From contig NZ_JAUUTW010000003.1 of the NCBI RefSeq assembly GCF_030676415.1, positions 62,001 to 126,000 on the forward strand: a DNA stretch of 64,000 bases, written 5' to 3'. How positions within the stretch are numbered: the first letter of the stretch is position 1; every line of letters starts with the position of its first letter. Positions 16,316-25,162 of this stretch are shown one piece after another. The notes beneath the pieces were generated by a model. The model saw only the letters and a program-made list of their open reading frames with translations. It had not been told where the DNA came from and searched no databases. The position numbers were made by a program, and so were the translations under genes. Source of the DNA: Peribacillus frigoritolerans (GTDB taxonomy: Bacteria; Bacillota; Bacilli; Bacillales; DSM-1321).

Positions 16316-17155
16316 ATGAAAAAGATTTCTTTAGATGTTTTCTTTATATTAATAGGAGCTTTTATTTTCGCTTTGGCAATAAATCTTTTCGTCATTCCCA
16401 ATGAACTTGGTGAGGGAGGAGTCACGGGGATAACCATCATTTTATTTTATCTTTTTGAATGGTCACCAGGGCTGTTAAGTTTGATCATTAACGCTTTCCT
16501 GCTCATTGTCGGTTATAAATATTTGTCGAAAATGACAACGGTATATACAATCATAGCCGTTGCCTTTAATTCACTTTTCCTTCATTTAACCGAAAGTTGG
16601 ACGATATCTTCAGATGAATTGGTCATCAATGCGATATTTGGCGGGGTTTTTGCCGGTGCAGGAATTGGGATAATCATTCGTGTTGGGGGCACTACTGCCG
16701 GTACGACGATCCTAGCCCGAATTACGAATAAGTATTTGGGATGGAGCTTAAGCTATGGACTTCTGTTTTTCGATTTAATCGTTGCGTTCTCATCTTATTT
16801 CATCATTGGTGCAGAAGGTCTGATGCTAACTATCCTTATGCTTTATATTGGAACAAAAACGATGGAATTCATCATTGAGGGATTGAATCCGAAAAAAGCG
16901 ATTACCATCATTTCAAAAGAAGCGGACCAGATTGCAAAACAAGTAACCGAATTGATGGACCGGGGGGTCACTGTTTTTAGCGGTCATGGATACTATACAA
17001 AAGCTTCCAAGGATATTTTATATATCGTTATAAGTAAGCAAGAGGTACTAAAGTTAAAGAGAATAGTGCAGTCAACGGATAGCAATGCTTTTATAGCCAT
17101 ACATGATGTTCGGGACGTATTTGGTGAAGGATTCCTGGATATTTCGAAGTCCTGA
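16316..17155 (+). CDS. YitT-family membrane protein
   Basis: A 279-residue protein with five to six membrane segments in the first ~180 residues, including the conserved NLFVIPNELGEGGVTGI and RVGGTTAGTTILARI segments of the DUF161 region, followed by a cytoplasmic DUF2179 domain (~190-275) with ITIISKEADQIAKQV and VTVFSGHGYYTK. Bacillus genomes carry several paralogues; their substrate is unknown and transport is only suggested. The ribosome site AAGGAAGGG precedes the ATG. It is a single-gene transcript closed by a terminator. Confidence 0.88.
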   Translation: MKKISLDVFFILIGAFIFALAINLFVIPNELGEGGVTGITIILFYLFEWSPGLLSLIINAFLLIVGYKYLSKMTTVYTIIAVAFNSLFLHLTESWTISSDELVINAIFGGVFAGAGIGIIIRVGGTTAGTTILARITNKYLGWSLSYGLLFFDLIVAFSSYFIIGAEGLMLTILMLYIGTKTMEFIIEGLNPKKAITIISKEADQIAKQVTELMDRGVTVFSGHGYYTKASKDILYIVISKQEVLKLKRIVQSTDSNAFIAIHDVRDVFGEGFLDISKS

Positions 17156-17194
17156 TGCGAATTATCTAGAAGCGGATATGGTATAAGCGAAATG

Positions 17195-17216
17195 AAAAGG
17201 CCTAATAGGCTTTTTT
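17195..17216 (+). terminator. Rho-independent terminator
   Basis: Short hairpin GCCTAATAGGC extended by A/T pairs and followed by TTTTTT. Confidence 0.65.
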
Positions 17217-17324
17217 ATTTTGCATGGCAAAAAAATCTGTAAATTCCGAATAATTTGTTATATTATGTAAGTAAGAAACCACACACCCTGAGGAGTGCAG
17301 CCATTAAATGTGGAGGTGTCCAAG

Positions 17325-17510
17325 ATGATCCTTTTAAAAGTGGATGACAGAAAGTTTGGGAAAAGCAATATCAAGTACAGTGTCGTTGATAAGGAAACGA
17401 ATAAATTGATCATTAGTGGTGTGTTTAAAGAATTTGGACAAGCAAGCGATAAATATTATGAATTGAAGGATGAATACGGTTCATCCAATGTGAAGATGAT
17501 ATTGAAGTGA
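17325..17510 (+). CDS. Conserved small protein of unknown function
   Basis: A 61-residue protein (MILLKVDDRKFG). The ATG at 17325 is chosen because GGAGGTG lies seven bases upstream; the frame is open earlier without a good site. The sequence suggests a small beta-alpha fold (IKYSVVDKETNKLIISGVF, then a helix KYYELKDEYG). No named family is recognised. It has its own terminator immediately after the stop, so it is probably an independent short transcript. Confidence 0.6.
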   Translation: MILLKVDDRKFGKSNIKYSVVDKETNKLIISGVFKEFGQASDKYYELKDEYGSSNVKMILK

Positions 17511-17541
17511 AAAGAGGGGGGCCGACGGGTTTCCCCTTTTT
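17511..17541 (+). terminator. Rho-independent terminator
   Basis: Arms AAAGAGGGG and CCCCTTTTT with a 13-base loop, abutting the stop of the small gene. Confidence 0.7.
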
Positions 17542-17714
17542 CGTGTAATGCCAGGAATGAAAATGGCCTGTACAATAAATAATCGGATAAAGGAATAATC
17601 AAAGGTTTCTGAATCATATAATTAGGTTAAGAAGGTTCTTAACATCCTTTTTTTACAATATACTACAATTTTATTGTAAAGTATGGAATTTGGTGGTAAT
17701 ATAAAGCGCATAAA

Positions 17715-17728
17715 TGTAAACGTTTGCA
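17715..17728. promoter_or_regulatory. LacI/CcpA-type operator 1 of the sugar cluster
   Basis: TGTAAACGTTTGCA is a near-palindrome one base away from the cre consensus and shares the core AAACGTTTGC with the perfect operator at 22226. It lies 143 bases upstream of the binding-protein start. Confidence 0.65.
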
Positions 17729-17812
17729 AATAGTTTTGTGAGGAGGTGATGTAAAAGAAGTACGATAGACTATGAGTTTTATAGAATGGAAGGCTTTTAT
17801 TTTACTATTTTA

Positions 17813-17826
17813 TGCAAACGTTTTCT
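17813..17826. promoter_or_regulatory. LacI/CcpA-type operator 2 of the sugar cluster
   Basis: TGCAAACGTTTTCT lies 45 bases before the binding-protein ATG and matches a cre/LacI-type half-palindrome. Its place in the leader argues against a longer coding frame starting at 17772. Confidence 0.6.
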
Positions 17827-17870
17827 TAAAATTGCATGAATATTATGAGAAAAAGGGAGAGTCGGTAGGC

Positions 17871-19160
17871 ATGAAGCGTAAAAAATGGTACGGGGGAATC
17901 TTTACTGTTTTATTAATTTTTAGTGTGATTTTGGCTGGATGCTCTTCTTCAACTGGTGGAAACAGCGACTCAAAGGATGTAGTGACGCTGGATATATTTC
18001 AATTCAAGGTAGAATTCAAGTCGCAATTCGAGACATTGGCAAAACAATATGAAAAAGAAAATCCAGATGTGAAGATCAAGGTATCGACAGTCGGCGGTGG
18101 AAATGATTATAAATCTGCCATAACGGCAAAGTTCGCTTCAGGTGAGGAGCCAGCGGTTTTTAACATTGGCGGACCGGTAGATGTCGCACAATATAAAGAT
18201 AGATTAACAGATTTAAAGGACACGAAGGCTGCTGCTGCAGCGCTTGACGGTACTTTGGATGGCGTGGAAGAGGACGGGCAAGTCCTTGGACTTCCATTTA
18301 ACCAGGAAGGATACGGCTTGATTTATAACAAACGAATATTTAAAGAAGCCGGAATTAATCCTGATGAAATTACAAGTTATGAAGCCTTAGAGGCGGCAGT
18401 TAAGAAAATGGATTCGCAAAAAGACAAATTGAAAATCGATGCAGTTTTCGCTTATCCGGTCAAAGAGAAGTGGGTGACAGGAAATCATTTATCCAATGTA
18501 TTCTTAGCACCGGAGTTTGATGGGAATGTGTTAGAAGCAAGCAAGGCTCCAACGGTTAAATTCACGGATGGTGACAAGTTTAAACAAATGGTCGATATCC
18601 AAAATAAATATTCCGTCCAGCCGACAGCGAGTCTCGATTACTCCCAACAAGTGGAAGAACTGTTCTCGCTTGAAAAGGTTGCGATCATTCAGCAAGGTAA
18701 CTGGGTGTATAACACAGTGTATGATATGGACCCTGAGTTAGCGGAAAAGGGAATTGGCATCATCCCGATTCCAAATGGAGACAATGCAGGCATGCCGGTC
18801 GGCGTACCGAACTATTGGGCGGTGAATAAGAAATCGGATGAAAAGGTACAGGAAGCAGCGAAGAAGTTCCTTGACTGGATGTATACATCCGAAGAAGGGA
18901 AAAAAGCCGTCTTGGAAGATTTTAAATTCATTCCTGCTTATGAAGGATATGATGTAGAAAAAATTGCCGATCCAATTTCAAAAGAAATTTATAAATACTC
19001 CCAAGAAGGAAACACGATTGGGTGGGTGTTTAATGGTTATCCGGTTGGTTGGAATGATGACCTTGGTGCTAGTGTCCAAAAATACGTAACTGGTAAATTG
19101 ACTTGGGAGGAATTTGTCCAACAGAACATTGAAAATTGGGAGAAGATTCATAGCAAATAA
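17871..19160 (+). CDS. Sugar ABC transporter substrate-binding lipoprotein
   Basis: A 429-residue family 1 extracellular binding protein. MKRKKWYGGIF precedes a hydrophobic stretch and the lipobox LAGC, so it is anchored to the membrane. The ATG at 17871 gives this proper lipoprotein signal; the frame is open from 17772 but that would add ~33 unrelated residues and run through an operator. Typical segments include YGLIYNKRIFKEAGI and GVPNYWAVNKKS. It captures an unknown sugar, perhaps a disaccharide or glycoside, for the two downstream permeases. Confidence 0.9.
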   Translation: MKRKKWYGGIFTVLLIFSVILAGCSSSTGGNSDSKDVVTLDIFQFKVEFKSQFETLAKQYEKENPDVKIKVSTVGGGNDYKSAITAKFASGEEPAVFNIGGPVDVAQYKDRLTDLKDTKAAAAALDGTLDGVEEDGQVLGLPFNQEGYGLIYNKRIFKEAGINPDEITSYEALEAAVKKMDSQKDKLKIDAVFAYPVKEKWVTGNHLSNVFLAPEFDGNVLEASKAPTVKFTDGDKFKQMVDIQNKYSVQPTASLDYSQQVEELFSLEKVAIIQQGNWVYNTVYDMDPELAEKGIGIIPIPNGDNAGMPVGVPNYWAVNKKSDEKVQEAAKKFLDWMYTSEEGKKAVLEDFKFIPAYEGYDVEKIADPISKEIYKYSQEGNTIGWVFNGYPVGWNDDLGASVQKYVTGKLTWEEFVQQNIENWEKIHSK

Positions 19161-19180
19161 AGTGTTGGGAAATGCAAATG

Positions 19181-19211
19181 ACCAATCGGCATGAAAAGTG
19201 TGTCGATTGGT
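19181..19211 (+). other. Intercistronic hairpin between binding protein and permease
   Basis: Arms ACCAATCGGCA and TGTCGATTGGT with a nine-base loop and no long T-run. Such hairpins commonly protect the upstream binding-protein mRNA or reduce read-through, giving more binding protein than permease. Confidence 0.55.
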
Positions 19212-19321
19212 TGTTCCTTGTTATAGAAAAGCCGCATTGCCTCAACGAGGGATTCAGCAAATAACCCAGTCATGATCTAAAACCCATTAACTATTAAATC
19301 ATTTCAAGGAGGTCGGTTTCG

Positions 19322-20182
19322 TTGAGAAATCGGGATGCCGCATATTGGCTGTTTTTGACACCTGTTCTTGCTGCACTCATTTTGGTTGTGATCGTGCCAC
19401 TCATCTTCGGATTTTATTATTCCTTTACGAATTGGAACGGTTTAGGGACACCGGATTTCATTGGTCTTAAGAATTATATGGACTTGTTTACGGATAAAGG
19501 GTTCCTTGATACATTTTGGTTCACCATTAAATTTTCCGTAGCGGCAATTGTGGTAATCAATATCATCGGATTAAGTTTGGCTCTCATCGTGACTTCGAAA
19601 ATTAAATCAAGCAACATACTGCGGACCGTTTTCTTTATGCCCAATTTAATTGGCGGCTTGATTCTCGGCTTTATTTGGCAGTTCATTTTTATTAAGGTCT
19701 TCGGTGCGATTGGTGATTTGACTGGGATCGAAGCATTTAATGGATGGTTATCAACGACAGATACAGGTTTTTGGGGATTGATCATTTTAACGTCTTGGCA
19801 AATGGCCGGGTATATCATGATCATTTATATTGCCTATCTGCAGGCTGTTCCTGAAGACTTGATCGAAGCGGCAAAAATTGATGGAGCTAACAGCTTCCAG
19901 CGTTTTCGCCATATAACTTTTCCGCTAGTGGCACCTGCTTTTACCGTCAGTTTGTTTTTGACGCTTTCCCACTCGTTCAAGATCTATGATCAAAATCTTT
20001 CTTTGACGAATGGAGCTCCCTATAATTCAACTGAAATGGTTGCGATGAACATTGTAAAATCCGCCTTCACCGAAAACGATATGGCATATGCACAAGCAAA
20101 AGCCGTTATCTTTTTCGTAATCGTGGCGGTCGTATCACTGACACAAGTCTATTTCAATAAAAAACGGGAGGTTGAGCTGTAA
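19322..20182 (+). CDS. Sugar ABC transporter permease (MalF-like)
   Basis: A 286-residue membrane protein starting at TTG with GGAGGT eight bases upstream. It has six predicted membrane segments and the cytoplasmic EAA loop EAAKIDGANSFQRFRHITFP (residues ~180-200) that docks the ATPase. The family forms a heterodimer with the next gene product. No ATPase gene is present in the cluster, so a shared MsmX-type ATPase encoded elsewhere is likely. Its stop overlaps the next start by one base (TAATG). Confidence 0.9.
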   Translation: MRNRDAAYWLFLTPVLAALILVVIVPLIFGFYYSFTNWNGLGTPDFIGLKNYMDLFTDKGFLDTFWFTIKFSVAAIVVINIIGLSLALIVTSKIKSSNILRTVFFMPNLIGGLILGFIWQFIFIKVFGAIGDLTGIEAFNGWLSTTDTGFWGLIILTSWQMAGYIMIIYIAYLQAVPEDLIEAAKIDGANSFQRFRHITFPLVAPAFTVSLFLTLSHSFKIYDQNLSLTNGAPYNSTEMVAMNIVKSAFTENDMAYAQAKAVIFFVIVAVVSLTQVYFNKKREVEL

Positions 20183-21000
20183 TGAGGGGAAAATGGAAAT
20201 TGTGGCTGATTGGATTCATCGGATTCATTTTGGCTATGTTATGGCTCACTCCGTTTTATTTAATGCTTGTCAATGCCTTTAAAATGAAACGGGATATATT
20301 TGCCGATACACTGGGACTGCCTGAAACCTGGACATTCGAAAACTTCATTCAAGCTTTCGAGCAATTGGATTTTCTCCGGACTTTATTCAATTCTTTATTG
20401 ATATCGGGCGTCAGTGTAGTCATCATCATCATTTTTTCTGCGATGGCAGCATACGCTCTTTCCCGAAACAAAAGTAAAATAAGTTCCCTGCTTTTCTTTG
20501 TGTTTGTAGCTGCCATGCTGATCCCGTTTCAGTCTGTGATGATACCGCTCGTTGCCCAATTCGGACAGCTTGGGATGTTGAACAAGGCCGGACTTATTTT
20601 CATGTATTTAGGTTTTGGCTGCAGTCTTTCCATATTCCTTTACCATGGTACTTTAAAAGGGATTCCCCTCTCACTTGATGAGGCAGCAAAGATTGATGGT
20701 GCAAACCGCTTTCAAGTATTTTGGTATATCATATTTCCATTATTAAAACCGATGTCCATTACAGTCGGGATCTTAAATGTCATTTGGATATGGAATGACT
20801 ATTTGTTGCCATCCCTTGTTATTGGCGGAGCAGGATCGGAGACCATCCCACTTAAATTATTCTTCTTTTTCGGTCAATATACGAAGCAATGGCATCTCGC
20901 CTTGGCTGGCCTTACTTTATCCATCATTCCAGTCATCATTGCTTACTTTTTTGCTCAGAGGCAAATTATCAAAGGAATTGCAGATGGAGCCGTTAAATAA
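20182..21000 (+). CDS. Sugar ABC transporter permease (MalG-like)
   Basis: A 272-residue permease with six predicted membrane segments and the EAA loop DEAAKIDGANRFQVFWYIIFP near residues 165-185. It pairs with the preceding permease. The C-terminal FFAQRQIIKGIADGAVK is typical of MalG-type subunits. The start overlaps the preceding stop, so the two are made in equal amounts. The LacI-type regulator follows after 51 bases without a terminator. Confidence 0.9.
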   Translation: MRGKWKLWLIGFIGFILAMLWLTPFYLMLVNAFKMKRDIFADTLGLPETWTFENFIQAFEQLDFLRTLFNSLLISGVSVVIIIIFSAMAAYALSRNKSKISSLLFFVFVAAMLIPFQSVMIPLVAQFGQLGMLNKAGLIFMYLGFGCSLSIFLYHGTLKGIPLSLDEAAKIDGANRFQVFWYIIFPLLKPMSITVGILNVIWIWNDYLLPSLVIGGAGSETIPLKLFFFFGQYTKQWHLALAGLTLSIIPVIIAYFFAQRQIIKGIADGAVK

Positions 21001-21051
21001 CTATTTAAATATAGGGAATATTAAACCATGTGCGGTGAACGGGGAGTGTTG

Positions 21052-22092
21052 ATGAAATTGTCTGTTACTATAAAAGACGTTGCCAAAAAAGCAAATGTCG
21101 CTCCATCAACGGTATCGCGTGTAATCCATAACAGCCCGACAATCAGTGAAAAGACAAAGCGTAAAGTACGCAAGGTATTAAAGGAAATGGGCTATCATAT
21201 GAATGAAAATGCCCGGAACTTAGTCACGAAGTCAACTAAGGCCATTGGGATCGTCATGAAAAGTTCGGCAAGGGAATCACTTTATAATCCCTTTTTTCCA
21301 GAAGTGATCCGAGGCATCGGGGATTTCTGTAATAAAGAAGGGTACAGTCTTTCCTTGACAACCGGCGAGACGGAGGATGCCATCTTTGAGGATGTCGTGA
21401 AAATGGTTCAGGGCAGAAGAGTGGATGGCATGATTGTTTTGTACTCTAAAAAGGACGATAAAGTGGTGCCGTATTTATTAAAGCAGGGCTTCCCGTTCGT
21501 TTTGATCGGGAAGCCAAGTACGAACATGAGCGGAATCACGTTCATTGATAACGATAATGTTCAAGCGGCCAGGGAAGTATCGGAGTTTGTAATAAATCTT
21601 GGACATGAGCGAATCGCCTTTTTAGGGGGCAGTCCCGAGTTTGAGGTGATCCAGGACCGCTTGACAGGCTTTCAACAAGCGATGGAACAGGCCGGGGTGG
21701 ATGTGCGACAGGAATATATCAAATTGATTCCTTTAAATCGAACGGATGGAATAAAGGCCATTGACGAATTGCTGGAATTGAAAGAGGCACCAACCGCATT
21801 TTTGGTTATGGATCTTTTATTGGGTGTTCTCTTGCTTGGAGTGTTAGCTGAAAAGAACTTGAAAGTGCCACAGCAAATAAGCGTCGTCTGTTTTAACCAC
21901 TCAGAATTCATAGAATTTTTAAGTACGCCGCTGACAACGGTTGATATCCATACGTATCAGTTAGGGTATGAGGCGGCAAAATGCGTGTTCGATTTAATTG
22001 CAAATCCGGAAATGATGGAAAAGAGTATCAGTATTCCTACCAAAATCATAAAACGGGAGTCGCATTTTGTTGCCGAAAAGGAAATTAAATGA
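21052..22092 (+). CDS. LacI-family transcriptional regulator of the sugar cluster
   Basis: A 346-residue regulator. The N-terminal helix-turn-helix and hinge read VTIKDVAKKANVAPSTVSRV and later NARNL; a type I periplasmic-binding fold for the sugar effector follows (AIGIVMKSS, then VDGMIVLYS, ERIAFLGGSPEF). The ATG at 21052 has GGGGAG five bases upstream; the frame is open earlier from 21028. It most likely binds the palindromes at 17715, 17813 and 22226 and controls both halves of the cluster. Effector identity is unknown. Confidence 0.9.
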   Translation: MKLSVTIKDVAKKANVAPSTVSRVIHNSPTISEKTKRKVRKVLKEMGYHMNENARNLVTKSTKAIGIVMKSSARESLYNPFFPEVIRGIGDFCNKEGYSLSLTTGETEDAIFEDVVKMVQGRRVDGMIVLYSKKDDKVVPYLLKQGFPFVLIGKPSTNMSGITFIDNDNVQAAREVSEFVINLGHERIAFLGGSPEFEVIQDRLTGFQQAMEQAGVDVRQEYIKLIPLNRTDGIKAIDELLELKEAPTAFLVMDLLLGVLLLGVLAEKNLKVPQQISVVCFNHSEFIEFLSTPLTTVDIHTYQLGYEAAKCVFDLIANPEMMEKSISIPTKIIKRESHFVAEKEIK

Positions 22093-22225
22093 AAAATGTA
22101 GAAATGTTTTACCAATTAAAGCTTGATTTTTGCTAACATAAATTTACAATATAGATTATCACGATTATTTTTGAAAATTCATACTTACTGAGTCAATAAG
22201 TATGTTCTTATATTTTGATCACACC

Positions 22226-22245
22226 TAACGCAAACGTTTGCGTTA
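22226..22245. promoter_or_regulatory. Perfect 20-bp LacI-type operator
   Basis: TAACGCAAACGTTTGCGTTA is a perfect palindrome centred on CG, the hallmark of LacI/PurR-type sites. It sits between the regulator and the ThuA-like gene, 73 bases before that gene's start. Confidence 0.8.
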
Positions 22246-22318
22246 CGGATAAAGAGGTAATAGTTAAACATGCAAAGCAGGTTGCCGTGAAATGAATCTT
22301 GAATGGAGGAGGTTGTTC

Positions 22319-23047
22319 ATGAGAGTCCTGGTATGGAATGAGTTTCGCCACGAGAAAACAAAGCCTGAAGTAGCCGAATTATACCCAGATGGTATCCATG
22401 GTGCAATTGCTAGCTTTTTACAAAGTGAGCAGGTCGAGGTGAGGACCGCCACTCTCGATGAAGAAGAGCATGGATTAACCGAAGAAGCACTGGAACGAAC
22501 CGATGTACTTCTTTGGTGGGGGCATGTTGCACATGATGAAGTTCAGGATGAAATCATTGCAAGGGTTCACAAGCGAGTACTCGAGGGAATGGGTCTCATC
22601 GTCCTCCATTCTGGTCATTTTTCAAAGATCTTCAAACGATTAATGGGCACGACTTGCGATTTGAAATGGCGGGTGGCGGATGAAAGGGAACGGCTCTGGG
22701 TTGTCGATCCGAGTCATCCCATCGTTGATGGAATCGGAGAATATATAGAGCTTGAGAAGGAAGAAATGTACGGGGAACATTTTGATATTCCTGCACCAGA
22801 TCAATTAATATTCGTCAGTTGGTTTGAAGGTGGGGAGATATTCAGAAGCGGTTGCACGTATCAGCGGGGAAAAGGGAGGATTTTCTACTTCCGTCCAGGT
22901 CATGAAACATATCCTACCTACCATAATCCGGAGATTCAAAGAGTAATTAAGAATGCCGTTGATTGGGTCAAGCCGGAATTTGGAATGGTAACGAACTATG
23001 GGAAAGCCGAACCGTTGGAATCCATCTCAGGCAAAGAGATGAAGTGA
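22319..23047 (+). CDS. ThuA-like trehalose-utilisation family protein
   Basis: A 242-residue protein of the ThuA family (glutamine-amidotransferase-like fold). The ATG at 22319 ([12 protein letters not shown]) has GGAGGAGG upstream; the frame opens at 22292 without a better site. Motifs include [41 protein letters not shown] and [15 protein letters not shown]. In rhizobia ThuA works with the dehydrogenase ThuB to oxidise disaccharides such as trehalose at C3. Here it is followed by two dehydrogenases and an epimerase-like enzyme, so it probably acts in a 3-keto-sugar pathway. The exact reaction of ThuA is not settled. Confidence 0.85.
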   Translation: MRVLVWNEFRHEKTKPEVAELYPDGIHGAIASFLQSEQVEVRTATLDEEEHGLTEEALERTDVLLWWGHVAHDEVQDEIIARVHKRVLEGMGLIVLHSGHFSKIFKRLMGTTCDLKWRVADERERLWVVDPSHPIVDGIGEYIELEKEEMYGEHFDIPAPDQLIFVSWFEGGEIFRSGCTYQRGKGRIFYFRPGHETYPTYHNPEIQRVIKNAVDWVKPEFGMVTNYGKAEPLESISGKEMK

Positions 23048-23060
23048 AGGAGAGAACGAA

Positions 23061-24083
23061 ATGGGCAAAGTGAAGGTAGGAGTCATTGGATGCGGGAGTA
23101 TCGCAAAAAACAGGCATTTTCCGGAGTATGATGCACATCAGGAAACGGAGATCATTGCCGTTTGTGATATTGTGCTGGACCGGGCGAATGCAGCAGCACA
23201 AAGGTATGGCGCGCAAGCATATACTGATTATATAGAACTTTTGAAGAATGAGGAGATTGAAGCGATCAGTGTATGTACACCGAATTACCTGCATGCACGC
23301 ATCACAGTTGCGGCCTTGGAAGCTGGTAAGCATGTCCTTTGTGAGAAACCAATGGCTACTTCTTTAGTAGACGCTGAAAAAATGAATGCAGCAGCAGCGA
23401 AAAGCGGCAAAATACTAATGATTGGTCATAATCAGCGTTTTGTTCCCTCTCATCAAAAAGCGAAACAGCTTATTGAGAGCGGGGAGGTAGGAAGGGTCTA
23501 TAGCTTCCGGACGGCATTTGGACATTCCGGGCCGGAAACCTGGAGCGTGGACGGACTGGAAAGCTGGTTTTTTAAGAAGGATCAGGCAGTCATTGGTGCA
23601 ATGGGCGATTTAGGCGTTCATAAAGCTGATTTATTAAGGTATATCCTTGGAGAAGAATTTGTTGAAGTGGGAGCCTTTGTGGAAACGACTGCCAAGAAAA
23701 ATACGGACGTTGATGACAGTGCGGCCTGTATCCTCCGGACGGAGAGCGGTATCATCGGAACTCTTACCGCCAGCTGGTCTTATGCAAAAGAAGACAATGC
23801 TACAGTCATTTATGCGGAAAAAGCGGTATTGCGCCTTGAAGACGATCCGAATTACTCACTGATCATCCATCATGATAATGGAAAGACAGAAACCATCCAA
23901 TTAGGAAGCATCCAGACTAATGACTCAGAAGGACAGCATGATTCCGAAGTGATCAGCCACTTTGTAAAATGTGTGGTGGACAATGAGGAGCCTCTTGTCT
24001 CAGGAGTTGAAGGATTAAAATCATTAAAAGTCATTCTTGGCGCGATGGAATCAAATGCATCCCGAAAAATCATCCGCTTATAA
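23061..24083 (+). CDS. Gfo/Idh/MocA-family sugar dehydrogenase 1
   Basis: A 340-residue NAD(P)-dependent oxidoreductase. The Rossmann motif VGVIGCGSIAKNRHFPEY is at the N-terminus, and the family's EKP motif reads LCEKPMATS near residue 95. A GDLGVHKADLLRYILG block follows in the substrate domain, with the likely catalytic histidine. GGAG precedes the ATG. It is 13 bases downstream of the ThuA-like gene. By analogy with ThuB and E. coli YcjS it may oxidise a sugar hydroxyl to a keto group; the substrate is not known. Confidence 0.88.
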   Translation: MGKVKVGVIGCGSIAKNRHFPEYDAHQETEIIAVCDIVLDRANAAAQRYGAQAYTDYIELLKNEEIEAISVCTPNYLHARITVAALEAGKHVLCEKPMATSLVDAEKMNAAAAKSGKILMIGHNQRFVPSHQKAKQLIESGEVGRVYSFRTAFGHSGPETWSVDGLESWFFKKDQAVIGAMGDLGVHKADLLRYILGEEFVEVGAFVETTAKKNTDVDDSAACILRTESGIIGTLTASWSYAKEDNATVIYAEKAVLRLEDDPNYSLIIHHDNGKTETIQLGSIQTNDSEGQHDSEVISHFVKCVVDNEEPLVSGVEGLKSLKVILGAMESNASRKIIRL

Positions 24084-24100
24084 AGGGGTTAAAAGTCATC

Positions 24101-25141
24101 ATGTACAAATTAAAAATGGGTATTATCGGTGCTGGCGGAATTGCCCAAAAAAGGCATATCCCAGCTTTTCAAAAATTTCAAGATAAAGTGGTTTTATACG
24201 CGATTCAGGATATAGATGAAATGAAGGCGCGAGAAGTGGCGCGTGAATTTCATATCGAAAAGGTTTTCACCAATTATGAAGAAATGTTTGCTGAAGTGGA
24301 TGCCGTTACGATTGCAACGCCAAACAAGTTCCATGCGGAGATTTCCATTGCTGCTCTGCAAGCGGGGGTACATGTGTTATGCGAAAAGCCAATGGCCATT
24401 ACAACTGAGGAATGTATAGCAATAACCGAGGCTGCAAACATATCGGGTAAAGTTTTATCGACTGCTTATCATTACCGCTTCATGAAGGAAGCCCAGGCTG
24501 CAAAGAAAATGATTCAGGCCGGTGAAATCGGTGAACCATATGTAGCGCGTGTACAGGCAATCAGACGACGTAAAGTCCCTGGCTGGGGAGTGTTTACAAG
24601 CAAGGAATTGCAAGGCGGGGGAAGCGTGATCGATTACGGCTGCCATTTGCTTGATTTGGCGTTATGGCTGATGGATGACCCAGAACCGATTGAAATCGTA
24701 GGTTCGACATATAATTATGTCAGTAAGGGTGTCGATCAGGTTAATTTATGGGGGAATTTCGATGCCTCGGTATTTGAAGTGGATGACCATGCCACGGCAT
24801 ATATTAAATTTGCCAACGGAGCATCCCTATTATTCGAAACATCTTGGGCCGCCAATATCCGTGAAGAAGCGACTGTTTTGAGTTTATCCGGAACGCAGGG
24901 CGGACTTGATGTGTTCCCGTTGGTCTTGAATCAGGCTAAGCACGGCATGCTTCTAAATAGTGAGGCAGTATGGATGCCAGGGGAGGATACACCAGACCTG
25001 CAACAGGCAGAGAACTTTATTAATAGCTGCCTGGGGTTGGCAGAACCATTGGTAAAACCATCGGAAGCCATGAAAGTTTCAAAAATAATCGAAGCCATTT
25101 ATCAAAGCTCGGCAAGTGGGAAGGTCATGAGCATAAATTAA
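24101..25141 (+). CDS. Gfo/Idh/MocA-family sugar dehydrogenase 2
   Basis: A 346-residue second dehydrogenase of the same family, clearly diverged from its neighbour. Motifs are MGIIGAGGIAQKRHIPAF, LCEKPMAIT and GGGSVIDYGCHLLDLALWLM with the catalytic histidine region. The gene follows the first dehydrogenase by 17 bases. Two dehydrogenases with one epimerase-like enzyme would allow oxidation, isomerisation and re-reduction of a sugar, as in ycj- and iol-type pathways. Cofactor and substrate cannot be read from the sequence. Confidence 0.88.
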   Translation: MYKLKMGIIGAGGIAQKRHIPAFQKFQDKVVLYAIQDIDEMKAREVAREFHIEKVFTNYEEMFAEVDAVTIATPNKFHAEISIAALQAGVHVLCEKPMAITTEECIAITEAANISGKVLSTAYHYRFMKEAQAAKKMIQAGEIGEPYVARVQAIRRRKVPGWGVFTSKELQGGGSVIDYGCHLLDLALWLMDDPEPIEIVGSTYNYVSKGVDQVNLWGNFDASVFEVDDHATAYIKFANGASLLFETSWAANIREEATVLSLSGTQGGLDVFPLVLNQAKHGMLLNSEAVWMPGEDTPDLQQAENFINSCLGLAEPLVKPSEAMKVSKIIEAIYQSSASGKVMSIN

Positions 25142-25162
25142 TGAAAAGGTGAGGTGGGGCTT

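Noticed and set aside
17772..17870. Longer start for the sugar-binding lipoprotein
   Set aside because: It would add residues before a proper lipoprotein signal and run through an operator-like site; the ATG at 17871 is the natural start.
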